NCBI GenBank assembly: GCA_951394045.1
Contig: OX595991.1
Coordinates: forward strand, 496,001 to 560,000
Source: Nitzschia sp. DOCU1
Taxonomy: Eukaryota > Bacillariophyta > Bacillariophyceae > Bacillariales > Bacillariaceae
Length of the DNA stretch: 64,000 nucleotides
Direction of reading: 5' to 3'
The notes beneath the pieces are model-generated. The model saw nothing but the letters and a program-made list of their open reading frames with translations, was not told the DNA's origin and searched no databases. Position numbers and translations under genes: made by a program. Positions 51,257-62,581 of this stretch are shown piece after piece; the first letter of the stretch is position 1; the number at the start of each line of letters is the position of its first letter.

Positions 51257-54200
51257 CGAAGGGAGTGTGTCGTAACGATGATCTTTTACCGTGATTTCGA
51301 CATGTCCTTTCACTCTCTAGTAGCAGATCACAAGAAAGAGAGATGGAAATTGAGAAAGCGGTTGATTTTTTTTGGGAAAAGGTCGCCCGTCGGCGGCAGA
51401 CGGGCAGCGGATGGACGCCGAGCTGATGAGCGGAGCGGATATTGTGAATTGAATATCGTCCGTGTCACGTGGTGGTGTGTCATGCGTGCGTCGAACAAAG
51501 TAACTGAATAGTCCGAGCAGGAGTTCTCTACCTAGAGTAGTAGCATCATGCAAGGTATAGACTTCTTCCAAGAGTGTGTGATGCATCACCACCATTATCA
51601 TCCTACCAGGACAAAGGACAAACGCTTACAACAGTGGCAACGAATAACATAACAGGATGCTAACTTCTTCGCCAGTCGCTAGCCTACTGGTGCTGGTACC
51701 ACCATTTTCAAAGAGGACACGAAGGATCAAGATCAGGAAAGAAGCAGCCATTTGACTAGAAAAAACAGCTGTTGAAAGCGGTAGATAGAATCGAGACAAT
51801 TTCAAGATGTCCATACGAAGGTGTTATACGATGATTGGGGCAAGAAGGAAGCGCAGATAGACTACCGGTAGCATCGCAGCGCAAGATAGCAACCGCTCTA
51901 AACGGTAGCGCAGGTTTCCAGTCCGTATCATGGTGGGGTTTGGAGAATCACAGTTACCGGGATCGATGTTCTTCCTCCGCGTCAGAAGTGAGATCTCTTA
52001 TTATTGGATACGAAGAGCGGCAAAGCTCCGTCAGAGAATGAGGAACATCAAATCCACTCAATAGAAACATGGTTGGACAAGGCAAACCACGAAAATGCAA
52101 AACAAGATTCGAGAGAGACAAAGCGAAACTCAAAGTGTCAGTTCGATCTTTTTATATGCCCTCAGCTTGCCTGACCAATAGCCCGGACCGATACATAAGT
52201 ACTTTTTGACGCCATTGGTGTGTATTAGAGCACAATCGACATATGCTGGCATCAACTGCAAAACGCACGTGGAGCACTCCGCCCGACGAGCAGCATCCAG
52301 CACTTCCGTTTGGGTGTCGAGAAGTCAGAAATGACTTCTTCTCACATAAAACACTCAGAAACCAACAAAGTCTTCGGCAGGTGAGTATTGAAAGCTAGGA
52401 GAAACAAAGTGGGGCAGCACCACAATGTTTGCTAACTTTGCTTGAACCCAACATTGTTGTGTGGCGGTAGTTGTAGTTTATCATTTTCCGACTCAAGCCC
52501 TGGAAAATGTGAGGCAAGCTGAGAAGCCGATATTGCGGAAGCGAAGTAGTCGACGGGGCATACAACTGTGACCATATCGTGCTCTGTAAGCTTAGATGTC
52601 TCAGTGACTAAAGGTTCCTCGAGCGAGCAGCAAGATGAGGACGATGATGCTCGTATGGCTGCTTCTTGTTTCCCGTCCCAGCACTTGTTCCCGCCGTGCT
52701 GGCTGCCGCGGTAAAGGCTGTGGCGAGCCCTGCTCTCGTTCTCGCCTCGGGGGAGGAACAGCGGTATCATAATATCCTACCTTCTGCCTTGCTGGTATTT
52801 GGTTCTCGTACAACACGACCCGGGCGGGCGGGGCACTAGCAAGAGGAGACGAGACAAGCAGGCAGCAGGAGGAGCAACACATCAAGAACAACCACAAATA
52901 CGGCTGTTTGTACCGATCGGTTGCCCCAGGCCCCCACACAATGTTCCTGTATAAGAAGGGGAGCACGACGCGTCCGAGTTCTTGATACTATGGCCGCGCA
53001 AGCACAGGAGCGGTCAAAGAATCAGAGCACCGCACTCCTCCTCCTGAGGACACCGCTGCCGGCGCCGCTGGTGGCTGCTCCTGTGGTGAAACTATTCCTT
53101 GTTGGCTGGGGAATCATGGGGTGTTGTCGTCGCACCATTTGCGTTCCGGGGAGATGTTTTCTCGGCTGACCTTTGAATGCCCTATCTTTGCATGATGGTT
53201 TTCTTCCCACCAGGTTGATTTCTTCATGCTTTCATGCCGCTATTCTGTTGCATCATGATCATCATCATTCTTGTTTCTCTGGTCGTTGTCGACTCGTCAT
53301 GATGGTAGCCAGCAGCATGACCATTGTTGAAGTATGCGCCTGCAAAGAGAGCGGAGCGCGTTAGTCCGCTTTGAACATCCTCCATTTGTGCTGACATCAT
53401 TCAGACTGGTGCCTTCAATCCTGTTTCTTGATGCTGGTGCTGGGCGCCGTGAAATTCGCTTGAGATTCGTTTTGAAATTTCCGCTCGTTGTTTGCTCCCA
53501 ATGCATCCTCTGTTCGGTCCTCGTCCTCCTCATCAGCCTCGTTTGGTTGTGGATCCTTTTGCAAGAAGTTGGCATCATCCGCCACTCCTGCTCCCGTTTG
53601 ACTACCTCAATAAATTTCATAATAATGATCGCGGCGGTGGTGGTGGTGTTGCTGGCGTTTTCTGCTGCTGCGAATGTCCTCCTTGCGTCTTCCTAAAAAG
53701 GCGGGAAGGAGAACTACTAGTAGCTTCTGGTTGTGGACAGGAGGTTGTATTCTTGACACTACTAGGGGAGAGGGCAGTTGCTGAATAATGGGTTGTGGTG
53801 GCTGCAGACGTGGTGGTGGTGCTGGTCTGTTGAGCGGAAGTGACCAGTGAAAGTCGCGTTTGGTGGCCCTGCTGCATATTCTAGCAATTGTTCTTCGACC
53901 GTAGAGGAAGACCATGGAAGAAAATTAGAACATGACGATCGTCTGGTGAAGAAACGCTCAACTTATGATCTATGGGCTCCTGTATGCGGTAATGGTGACC
54001 GCTTCCTCCTCGTCATGATGTTGCTAACAAGAAAGATCCGTTGTCTTGCTGCTGCTGCCATGCGGTCCCAGTAGCAGCATCTGCCGCAAAATACCTGTCT
54101 TCCATGTCCTCAAGAAGCGTCCTTTCGTGGTTCAAATGCTATTGGACTTCACAATGGCGTCTGCGCGACGGAAGGCCGCTTCTTGAGCACAAGGACGGCA

Positions 54201-55266
54201 ACAAGAATGATATGTTCAGCAGGAGCGAGAAGTACTACCAGCACTACTAGTACCACCGTGGTACTACCACCAGAAGCCTACTACTAGCTACTACCCACCA
54301 GCCGCTGCCCCCAGCACATACAAAGCGGCTAGTACTACCCTGACTACCTGTTGTCTTGCGACTTTTGTTCAGGATGGCCTCAATCGGCTGTCTACCTCCT
54401 GTTGGCACCCGTCTCTCACCACCGCTCACGTTGTTGGTGCTGCTGGTGCTGCTGGTCATGCGGGAGGTGGTGCTGGTGCTGCTGGGACCACGAAAGGAGG
54501 AGGGGGGTAATGCTGATGGCAAGGTCGTCATCTGACAGCAGGACCTGGGGCCATACTGCCAAATAGTAACAATTTTTTCAGGGTCGTCCTTCTGGTGGTG
54601 CTGGTACTAAGCAAATGGTGTGCCGCAGTGCTGCTGCGGAGATGATGCTGCTGCGAGGAGTGCCGATGGACGACGAGGACCACCACATTCTGCCTACTAC
54701 CAATACTATTGAAAACAAAAAAGGACGACTGTCTAACGCAGAGAGAGAGGACAACGAAGCAGCGACAGCGCGACGAAGAGCCGCTGATGGGATGGGCAGC
54801 AGCAGCAACAACAAGAACAACGAGGAGGACTGCACTCCTTCAAGAAGGCACCAGAGAGAATAACAACCAGCAGCACTACTTCTTCAACGTATAATGTAAT
54901 AGACAAGCGGCAAAAACGTGGCAAGTAGCCACTCTCAGCTAGTAGAGAGAGTGGATCGTAGATAATACCGGTAGTACGCCGTCTGATTTGGTCAAGTTGA
55001 TCGAACATATCAAAGTGGTCGACCAGCTTGCGCGCTCGCGCAGCGCATGGGTCCATCACGACTTCTGTTCGCCGTCCGTGTCGTCGAGCCGTCACTCGCC
55101 ACACAGCACAAAACAACGACGACGATGACAAGAGAGATGTTAGGAAGATCTAGTCTAAGCTCTGTTGTTTACCAAGGACTGTATTTGGAGACTCGTATCA
55201 TCTCCTACGCTGTCGTTTGGACTGTCGATTTCACTTTGCATTCTAAAATCTTGATTTCTTGGAGCC
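51257..55266. other. 4-kb gene-poor, low-complexity interval
   Basis: No confidently supported gene. 51.3-52.9 kb holds only short random-looking frames and one CTACCGGTAG palindrome (51862). 53.3-54.9 kb is dominated by GGTGGT/GCTGCT/CTACTA-type triplet-rich DNA and open on several frames of both strands. See the separate entry for a possible spliced gene at 53440-54531. A palindrome with a 1-nt centre, AGTACCAC-C-GTGGTACT, is at 54249-54265. Confidence 0.5.
53440..54531 (-). other. Possible spliced low-complexity gene, structure unresolved
   Basis: Several short minus-strand segments look more protein-like than their surroundings but lie in different frames. They are MTTLPSALPPSSFRGPSSTS...RRVPTGGRQPIEAILNKSRK from 54531, HLNHERTLLEDMEDRYFAAD directly after an AG near 54140, HYRIQEPIDHKLSVSSPDDR near 53970, and DANFLQKDPQPNEADEEDED ending at a stop near 53440. 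They could be exons of one Ser/Thr/Gln-rich protein joined by short introns. I cannot fix consistent splice sites and recognise no domain, so this is recorded only as a candidate locus. Confidence 0.2.
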
Positions 55267-55803
55267 ATGTCCGCTGCAAGAGCTCGGCTGGCAAAGCTAG
55301 CCAAGAATCTGGGTCGAGTCAACAAGCCCAAGCCCCAGATTCGAGAAGCAGAAAAAAAGACGCAATGGAATATTTTGAGGGGCGATAAAGTTCAAGTGAT
55401 TGGAAATCATCCGGAACGAGGGAAGCAAGGCGTTGTAAAGAAAGTCCTCCGAGATTCCGACCGCGTGATTGTGGAAGGCGTCAATCTCGGTACTCGCAAC
55501 ATCAAGGGCGACAAAGACAGGGGGATCCAGGGCAAAAGCATCCAGCTGGAGCGATCGATTCATGCTTCCAATGTGAACCTGGTGGATCCAGTTACTGAGA
55601 AACCGACCAGAATCCGATATAAAGTCCTGCCATCGGGCGAGAAAGTTAGAATCTCGAAGAAAAGCGACGCCATTATTCCTCGACCGGACATCCTGACCAT
55701 CCGGAAGAAGCCTGTCAATTCGGTCGTTACGGAGAGCTGCACTTCTGAGGACGATGCTTGGGAAATCACGTATTCCGAGTATGAGCCACCCACGGCTGCT
55801 TGA
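55267..55803 (+). CDS. MRPL24: Mitochondrial large-subunit ribosomal protein uL24m
   Basis: A single exon of 178 residues, ATG at 55267. The KOW/uL24 core is ILRGDKVQVIGNHPERGKQG, VVKKVLRDSDRVIVEGVN and LGTRNIK, where uL24 proteins contact 23S rRNA. The sequence continues with the longer C-terminal part typical of mitochondrial forms (HASNVNLVDPVTEKPTRIRY, RISKKSDAIIPRPD). The N-terminus (MSAARARLAKLAKNLGRVNK) is an Ala/Arg/Lys/Leu amphipathic helix, consistent with a mitochondrial presequence. There is no signal peptide, so plastid import is unlikely in this lineage. It is convergent with dymeclin (47 bp between stops). Confidence 0.88.
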   Translation: MSAARARLAKLAKNLGRVNKPKPQIREAEKKTQWNILRGDKVQVIGNHPERGKQGVVKKVLRDSDRVIVEGVNLGTRNIKGDKDRGIQGKSIQLERSIHASNVNLVDPVTEKPTRIRYKVLPSGEKVRISKKSDAIIPRPDILTIRKKPVNSVVTESCTSEDDAWEITYSEYEPPTAA

Positions 55804-55850
55804 CACTATCATAAAGTCGAAAACCTACTCTATATCTTCCGTCTTTTGTT

Positions 55851-58815
55851 CTATACTAGCTCGTCAGCATCCTTGGCAAACTTCTCGGACGAAATTGGGA
55901 CCATTGAGTCGCCAACAGTAGTAGCTACGTCGTCGTCGACAGGATCCAAGAGACCAAACACCTTGATTTCATCCTTCTTCCATTCAATCGCGCTCGCCGT
56001 CACAACACAGACTATAGTCTCCCAAACGTAGGGAACAAAGAAGATCTCTGGGTCTGCTTCCTCTTCGTAGGTGAACGTAATGTCATCTCGTTCCTTCTTT
56101 CGTTTTTTGTCGCCAACCTGCTGAAGGCGCTCAATTTGTTCTTCCAAAACCTTTAATGCTTTCGTAGCCGTTCTGGCCCCCTCTTCCTGTATAATGGCAG
56201 AGGCTTCTTGCACGACGGATTGGATACGCTCCAACAATTTGGCGGGATATAAGGACTTTTCGTTCAAGACTCGATTGAAATCTGCTTGATGGTAGATAAG
56301 AGCATATACGAGGTGAAGATTGCGGTCTACTGTCTTTGGTGACAGGCAATGATGAATGATTCCCAACAATGTACGTGTCACTTCTTCATACATGCTTAAC
56401 GGAGTCGTCATATAGCCCTCGGCTTCCGCATCAGGAGGCTTTTGCTCTTTGGTCGATTCACCCGTCGAACTGGCATGAAGTTTCAGGTGCATCTTCAGGA
56501 CGCTGACGGTTACTGAAGCCAACCGCATGGCGGCGTATTCGTGCAGGTCCACAATCGGCGGAGACATATTTTGGAGAATGGCGCAGCAGTTACTCAAGAG
56601 GAAGGCGTCTTGGAGACGCTGAAGATTGAACATGAGCGATCGCAATAACGTCAAAAGGACAACAGAGCCCAAATTGATGTTGCGAAGATTTCTTTCCTTG
56701 TACCATGGTACGTGCAGCACATTGATTCTTCGAAAGGCATCCCGGCCAAAGGAAGAATCCTGGGAAAAGAGCAAAAGCAGGATAATGATTACATACAGCT
56801 GAGACTGCGACCTGAAGGGGCAGCTCCTGATGTCCAGCTTGACGGTCGATGATGATGAGTCCGTCTTCTTCTTTCGTGAGGCGAAGTCCGTGGCGACATA
56901 TGTCTTCGTGTTCGACGAAAAGTACAGAGTCCGCAGTAGCGGAAGAACCAACGTGTCTAGATCTGATCGGACCACGAGACTCTGAGCAAAAGTTGGTGAT
57001 GTTTGGTAGAGCGTATAGAGCATCAAAGTCCCAACTTCGGTGTGCAACGTTCGACCAAACGCTTCAAACAGGCTCTCAAAATTCAAAGTTAATGGTCCGT
57101 CGCCCCCTATTGCATCCATCGCCATTATACGCTTCGTTTCATCGTTTTCGTCAGCAATTTCGTCCATCGACAAGGAATCATCTTCGCCTTCCACCGATGC
57201 AATGTCTGGCAAATCAGGAAGTCCTTCTATTTGATTCGTGTCGTTCTCCCATCGATTGTCAACCAGCCGCTTCAACTGGCTTCGAAAAGCATTGGTTCCA
57301 TTGCGACGATTGTTCACCAACAGGAGAACAAAACAGCTAGCAAGATCTGCCAAAACGGAATCTGACAGCCAAAGAACGTCCCGTGTTCGACTCGAAGACC
57401 ATGATTTGATTTTTCGCGCCAGCAGCTGAGCGTCTTCTCCTCGATGTTTTTGCCCGGAAGTGATAACACCAAAAACTAAACTCATCAACCGGAACGGTAA
57501 CATAATGATCGAACTTCCGAGAAACAAGACTCCCTTGGTTGCATCGATAATTACATTGTGGCCGCCACGCCGATGATGAAGCCCATGAGTAGCACCCCCG
57601 CTACTCGTCAAAGTCAAATTTGTTTCCGAGCCCCCACCGCCACTGCCACCTTTCTGCGGAGCAGTGGCATGGACAATCATGTAGGATTCGTACATACCAT
57701 CGGGGGCCAACGTTTCTTCCCCGCGGGCGGCAACTGCTGCTTGCGACATGGTAAAATAGTAGTGGCAAATACTCCGTTCAGGAGCCATGGGTCTTCGCAT
57801 TTGCCACTCCATGCAAGTGGCTAGTACCGAATGAGGGGTCCATACATGTTGCCTTCGCCTCTTTTGTGAAGTGCTATCGCGGTGGTGGTTTGAAGTCGAG
57901 AGTGAACTCCGCGAGGAGGCGTAAAACAATGCAAAGTTCTTGGCCGCAACCGTTTCCCCACCCCAGGATGCTTCATCGTTTAGGAGCTCATCTAGAATAT
58001 AATTTTCGTAGCTGTCGTCAGTTTGCATTTGAAATGACGACACAAATGGCTGATAGAGCTGAGTCCCGCACAATACCAATAGGAGTTGGACGCCGATGAC
58101 AGTGGCATCATAGATCTCCGGTGTCGCCAGAGCATCGCTTGCTTCTCCGCCCGTCACAGTAATCAGATCCAATATTGACCATACCAATGGCCGGCCGGAC
58201 GGCTGGTCACAGGGTATATCCCCTCGGGTACGATATAAAAGTGCGTCTTCCAGCCGACTGCTCCTAGCCCCTTTACTTGGAGAATTTCCACAACTCTGTA
58301 CGACAGGATGACAGAGCAAACGTAGTAGCTGCAACGCCCCGGCGGTAGCCCTTGCTTTCCCGACTCTTGAAATTCGTTTGGAGAATTCCGCTGTCGCCGT
58401 TGCTCCATCAGAATTCCCGCTCTTATTGCTGCTAGCAGGATCCTTCCTGATATCTCGAACTAGCTGCCGAAGCATTCGAGTGACATGCAGACTCAATGCT
58501 GCAAGGTTGCTCGAATGAGCGGCGTGCTTCACCATACTCTGGCAAGCCTTGTTCAAGATAGCCGCCGAGTCGGTTTCGCCTGTATCTTCCATGTGCACCC
58601 AAACATCGTATCCATGCAGAAGCTCTTGCCACCGAGGATCTCCCCAGGGAATGTGCGCAGGACTGGAAATTTGAAAGAGCAAAGTAGCTAGCGGATCGTT
58701 GCCCTGCAATGAAGCGGCCCTCTACAAATACCCCAAACAAGCCAGTTAGCCGTAGTCGTTTGGACGCAAAGCATGAAGCAATTTTATCAAGTCGTACCTC
58801 TGGGTCTCCCCACAT
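55851..58815 (-). CDS. DYM: Dymeclin
   Basis: A Golgi-associated peripheral protein involved in Golgi organisation (loss causes Dyggve-Melchior-Clausen disease in humans). The main exon is 58703-55851. A proposed 18-nt first exon 58815-58798 encodes MWGDPE, with a gtacg donor and ttgcag acceptor, giving 956 residues. Human dymeclin is about 670; the excess lies in Ser/charged inserts. Matching segments are FESLFEAFGRTLHTEVGTLM, LYTLYQTSPTFAQSLVVRSD, LVLPLLRTLYF, NINLGSVVLLTLLRSLMFNL, LSNCCAILQNMSP, LHEYAAMRLASV, NLHLVYALIYHQADF and FTYEEEADPEIFFVPYVWET. The family identification is secure; the first exon is less so, since the usual N-myristoylation-type MGxxxS start is absent. Confidence 0.93.
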
Positions 58816-59839
58816 AACAGCAATTTGATATTATTTCCAGTAGATCAACTCTGATATCCTTCTCGAGTGTCCTCTAGAAGGGAATTCAATAAAGATGGTC
58901 AGTGCCGCCGTTGCAATCCAGCCTTCACCACGTGGAGTCATTGGAGAATGGAAAAGACCCTGTTTGTCACGACGGAGACCGCGCCATCATCGTCAAAATC
59001 AAGAACCGCCGACGAGATATTATGGAACCACGTCCTGTCCGTCGGTCCAGCGCGCAAGCCCAGATTCACGGTAGTCGACTGACATCCTTTGTGGTCGCAT
59101 GAGTCGCCCAACACCGGCCTGTCTGTGACCGACCGTCTACGACGGACGGTGACCATCCAAAAATCTCACGATGAACCTCAATATGTCTTTTATGCCTGGG
59201 GCATTTGTATTTCAATGACGATTGGATATGCCAGATAAATTCCTACACAAACCGAGTGGGAAAAATGTACGATACGTCAGTGGCCCTCGACGATGGCGAC
59301 CAACTTTGGGTGGACGACACCAAAACTCTTGATGTCATGCCGGAAGTTGCGGCGACGATTCTCTAAATTTAGCGAAAATACAAGACTCGGCTAAGTGTAA
59401 AATCGCGCGCAAGAGAATTTCAATCCCAATGAAATGTTCTAGCTCAATGACTATTCTGCACATAAAGGCCGTGTGTAAATGGGATATGCCCATGGAACCT
59501 TATTCTCAGCGTTCCTTGTCATTCTGCCTGGCCATTGTCTGAACATTGTTCAAGGAGAGTGCACCACCAACGACTCCACAAACGTCGACAGCAACACGGA
59601 CGGTCATCGAGGGTCGGCACACTGCATGAAATCCGGTTCTGGCTGCTGTTGAAGCGTCCGGTGTTTAGTTGCATTTTCTAATCGGCTTTGTTTTGTTCTT
59701 CGTCACTCAATTTGACGAGACTGGCTCAGCTTTGCCAAGATTGAAGGATAGAATCAAAGATACTCTCATATTCCAGAGTTCAGTCCTTCTGTATCACATA
59801 TCTGCAATCGTTTAATAATCAATCCCCTATCTCACAACG
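58816..59839. other. Divergent intergenic region
   Basis: About 1 kb upstream of dymeclin (minus) and the small plus-strand gene at 59840. Open frames at 58867-59156 overlap on both strands and show no domain-like content. No gene is supported. Confidence 0.5.
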
Positions 59840-60325
59840 ATGACATACCGATCCATCGAAGATGTTTCTGCTTCTAGCGAACGCAACGTTTCCTTTTCCA
59901 CCATTGAGTTCCACGAGCACATGATGATTTTGGGCTGCTCTCCTTCCACAACGGAGGGTCCGCCGCTGGAGATCGCCTGGGACAAGGTCAACACTTGCAC
60001 CTTTTCTTTGGACGACTACGAGGAACTTCGGCCTCCTCGCCGAGTCAGGAATGAATTGATCATGCCTGGAATTGTTCGAGAAGAAGTGTAAGTTGATGAA
60101 CAGTTCGAATTGTATCTAGCGTATTCCTTCCATAATGCATGATTACTCACACCACTTTTGAATTGCTGTAGTCTCATGGAAAATGGATACACACGAAATC
60201 AGATTACTACCCACCTCCAGCGTTTGAAGGATGAGAGACGGATGAAAAGATCGTCAATGCCCGTTCGAATCTTGGGCAAAGCCAAACGTTCCTTGCTGGG
60301 GGCGCTCACGTCCGGCAAGGCCTAA
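59840..60325 (+). CDS. Small protein with a GPPL-type diatom motif, unknown function
   Basis: Exon 1 is 59840-60087 and exon 2 is 60172-60325 (133 residues; GT+T gives Val in REEVLMENGY). The core is NVSFSTIEFHEHMMILGCSP, then TTEGPPLEIAWDK, a Tyr/Glu-Arg-Pro segment (DDYEELRPPRRVRNEL) and a basic helical end (ITTHLQRLKDERRMKRSS, then RILGKAKRSLLG). The V-x-F...LG-x-x-P...GPPL-x-I-x-W pattern recalls many small uncharacterised diatom proteins, in my recollection; I cannot verify this here. No signal peptide or TM segment is seen. Function is unknown. Confidence 0.8.
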
Positions 60326-61257
60326 AGACCATGTCTCTCTCTGAATGCGACAAGAGGTTAAATCTGTCTGCAAAAAGTTTTGCTATCCTACGCCACACCA
60401 CACTGAATATTTCCCATTGGCACCCGAATTCCACAATTTTGGTTTATTATATTGCTTTCCCTCCTCTCTTGTCTGCTGCAACGATTGAGCAATGTTCACA
60501 TTTGAACATTGAGTGGCGCGCGCAAGTAGTCTGGAGAGGATAAAGTCTGCATTCAACTAGTAAAATGTACTGTTTCACTACGTATTTCTCTATTAGTAGT
60601 AGAGATGCGCTCTGCATCGCAATTACTATCTACCGGTAGTGAAATGACAGTACCTTCCCGCAGGATTACGCATACTCGTTGCCTGGTATAGATATTAGTT
60701 CTGTGACACTAAGATCTAGCCTTGCCTCCAATATCGAACTACTAGCATGCGGTCTACTTCCAACAATTCATCCGTTCGGTCCAAGACGAAGGATGCATTT
60801 CACTTAGGTCGGATGTCGTGATCATCCTCCCCTTTGCCCCAACACAACATCAAGAACCAACCATGTAACGATAATGGTCGCCTCCAACAACAATCTGTTG
60901 CCGATTGCTTCGCACTAACTAGTAATATCCTCATTTTGGTAGGACGGTGATGATGCTCGACGAAAATTCCAGAGTGCTTTGGGACACGTGGATTTTTTAA
61001 TCGCCATCCGAGTCACGCCGATGGAGTCCGTCATTCGCCGTGCGCCGGGGCGGAAAACTCCCTCCAGCCAATCAACGAGGATCACGAGCGAGAGACCCCA
61101 ACGAGCGTCACAGATGGTGTTCTCGACATCTCGCAAACGACGATCCTTTCGGTTCGGGGCTTCTCATTGCATATGTTCTTTCACAAAACCCCAACACATC
61201 CTCTTGACAAAGAGTCATTCTCGCATCATCTTGGCAAAACAATCAAACGACGACATC
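60326..61257. other. Intergenic and 5' region of the aldo/keto reductase gene
   Basis: About 930 bp. It contains an exact CTACCGGTAG palindrome at 60630-60639 and TAGTAG-rich sequence. From 61021 the reductase frame is open, with ATGs at 61021 and 61114, so part of this may encode an N-terminal extension. No other gene is seen. Confidence 0.5.
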
Positions 61258-62472
61258 ATGAGTATTCAACAAGCCAAGCCTCGTACTCATCTAGAGCTTG
61301 GAAAGCTCGGTGCTGGCCTCATGCAATGGGGCACCACGGATATTGACAACAAGGTGGTCAATCCCAAGGGCAACTTGACGGAAGATGAGGTTCGCGCAAT
61401 TTGGAAAACGTGTCGAGATCGCAAAGTGGTTTTTTTCGACACGGCCGAAGGTCCGTCTGCAACGACTATATGGTCGCATCTTTTGTGTGTCAAGACGATG
61501 CAAACACTCTCTCCTCACCCTGCTGCTGCATTTCTGCTCTCGCGTCGTTTTCCAGGCTATGGCGGTGGCACGAGTGAAATACGCGCCCGATCCGTCAAGA
61601 AATGGTACGAAGATACCACTTTGGACGGCAAGTCGGAAGACTCGGTGATCATTGCCACCAAGTTTTTACCGACGCTATGGCGATGGACCAAGGGTGCCTT
61701 TTACAAATCCTTGAGAGGGTCCTTGGATCGTTTAGGTGTGGATTGCATTGATTTGTACTTTATTCATACTCCGATTCATCCTTTGCCACTCGAGTATTTT
61801 ATTCAATGGGCATGTGATGCTGTCGATGATGGATTGATCAAGTATATTGGTATTTCGAATTGCAACGCCGATTTGGTACGCCGCGCGGCAGCCGTGGCGG
61901 AACGAAACGGCAAACATATTGAATGCAATCAAATCATGTTGAACATGCTCGTGTGGAATAGCGCCAAGCATCAAGAGACGGTCCGAACCTGCCACGAGCT
62001 GGGCATTCAAATTGTAGCCTATAGTCCCATTGGACAAGGATTGTTGACAGATGCCTTGACGGAATCGAAATTTGCAGGAATTCGAGCAGTCAAAATGACA
62101 GGAGTCAAATTTCCCGACATTCAGCCTTTGAGGGCACAAATTGAAGCCATTAGTCAAGAACGCAAGTGTACCATGGCACAAGTCGCTATCAATTGGGTCC
62201 GGGGACATGGGGCGGTTCCCTTGGTGGGATGTAGAAGTGTCAAACAGGTGGAAGATGCTGCCGGGAGTATGGACTGGGATTTGAACAAGGCAGAAATGGA
62301 GAGTTTGGATAAGCTTTGTTTGGGATTGTCTCTGTTCGAGAGACCACTTCTTCGACGAAGTCTCTTTGTGATTTTTATTTCCTTGTTGCAGCTTGCCTAC
62401 TACACAGAAGCAAGATACAAACGACTCAAAAAGATCTTTTATCCGACCAAGTCGGAAAGTCACGAAGAATAA
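61258..62472 (+). CDS. Aldo/keto reductase with C-terminal membrane segment; contains an in-frame intron
   Basis: NADPH-dependent reductase of the AKR superfamily. The frame is open from about 60979 to 62472, but 61451-61555 (105 nt, gtccgt...ttccag) is an intron. Removing it turns FFDTAEG...GYGGGTSE into FFDTAEGYGGGTSE and places catalytic Asp and Tyr in the canonical motif. Other AKR residues are the Lys in SVIIATKFLP, the His in DLYFIHTPIHP, GISNCNADLVRRA, CNQIMLNML and AYSPIGQGLL. Start 61258 (MSIQQAKPRTHLELGKLG) fits the domain boundary and gives 369 residues; in-frame ATGs at 61114 and 61021 could add a basic targeting peptide. The C-terminus has a hydrophobic stretch (LFVIFISLLQLAYY) then Lys/Arg, so the enzyme may be tail-anchored. 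Substrate is unknown. Confidence 0.92.
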   Translation: MSIQQAKPRTHLELGKLGAGLMQWGTTDIDNKVVNPKGNLTEDEVRAIWKTCRDRKVVFFDTAEGPSATTIWSHLLCVKTMQTLSPHPAAAFLLSRRFPGYGGGTSEIRARSVKKWYEDTTLDGKSEDSVIIATKFLPTLWRWTKGAFYKSLRGSLDRLGVDCIDLYFIHTPIHPLPLEYFIQWACDAVDDGLIKYIGISNCNADLVRRAAAVAERNGKHIECNQIMLNMLVWNSAKHQETVRTCHELGIQIVAYSPIGQGLLTDALTESKFAGIRAVKMTGVKFPDIQPLRAQIEAISQERKCTMAQVAINWVRGHGAVPLVGCRSVKQVEDAAGSMDWDLNKAEMESLDKLCLGLSLFERPLLRRSLFVIFISLLQLAYYTEARYKRLKKIFYPTKSESHEE

Positions 62473-62581
62473 GAATGCGGTCATGGGGGATTGAATAGAT
62501 AGAAACAAGCATATCGAAATATTTGAAATAGCCTTGCGCGCAAGATATATTTTTATTTGGTTATTGTTCTATGGGTAGTGC

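Noticed and set aside
53334..53696. 120-codon hydrophobic plus-strand frame
   Set aside because: Hydrophobicity comes from GTG/CTG triplet-rich DNA; the overlapping frames on both strands are equally open and none has a supported start.
61451..61555. Treating the 35 extra codons in the aldo/keto reductase as coding
   Set aside because: The segment has GT...AG ends and its removal restores the invariant active-site motif.
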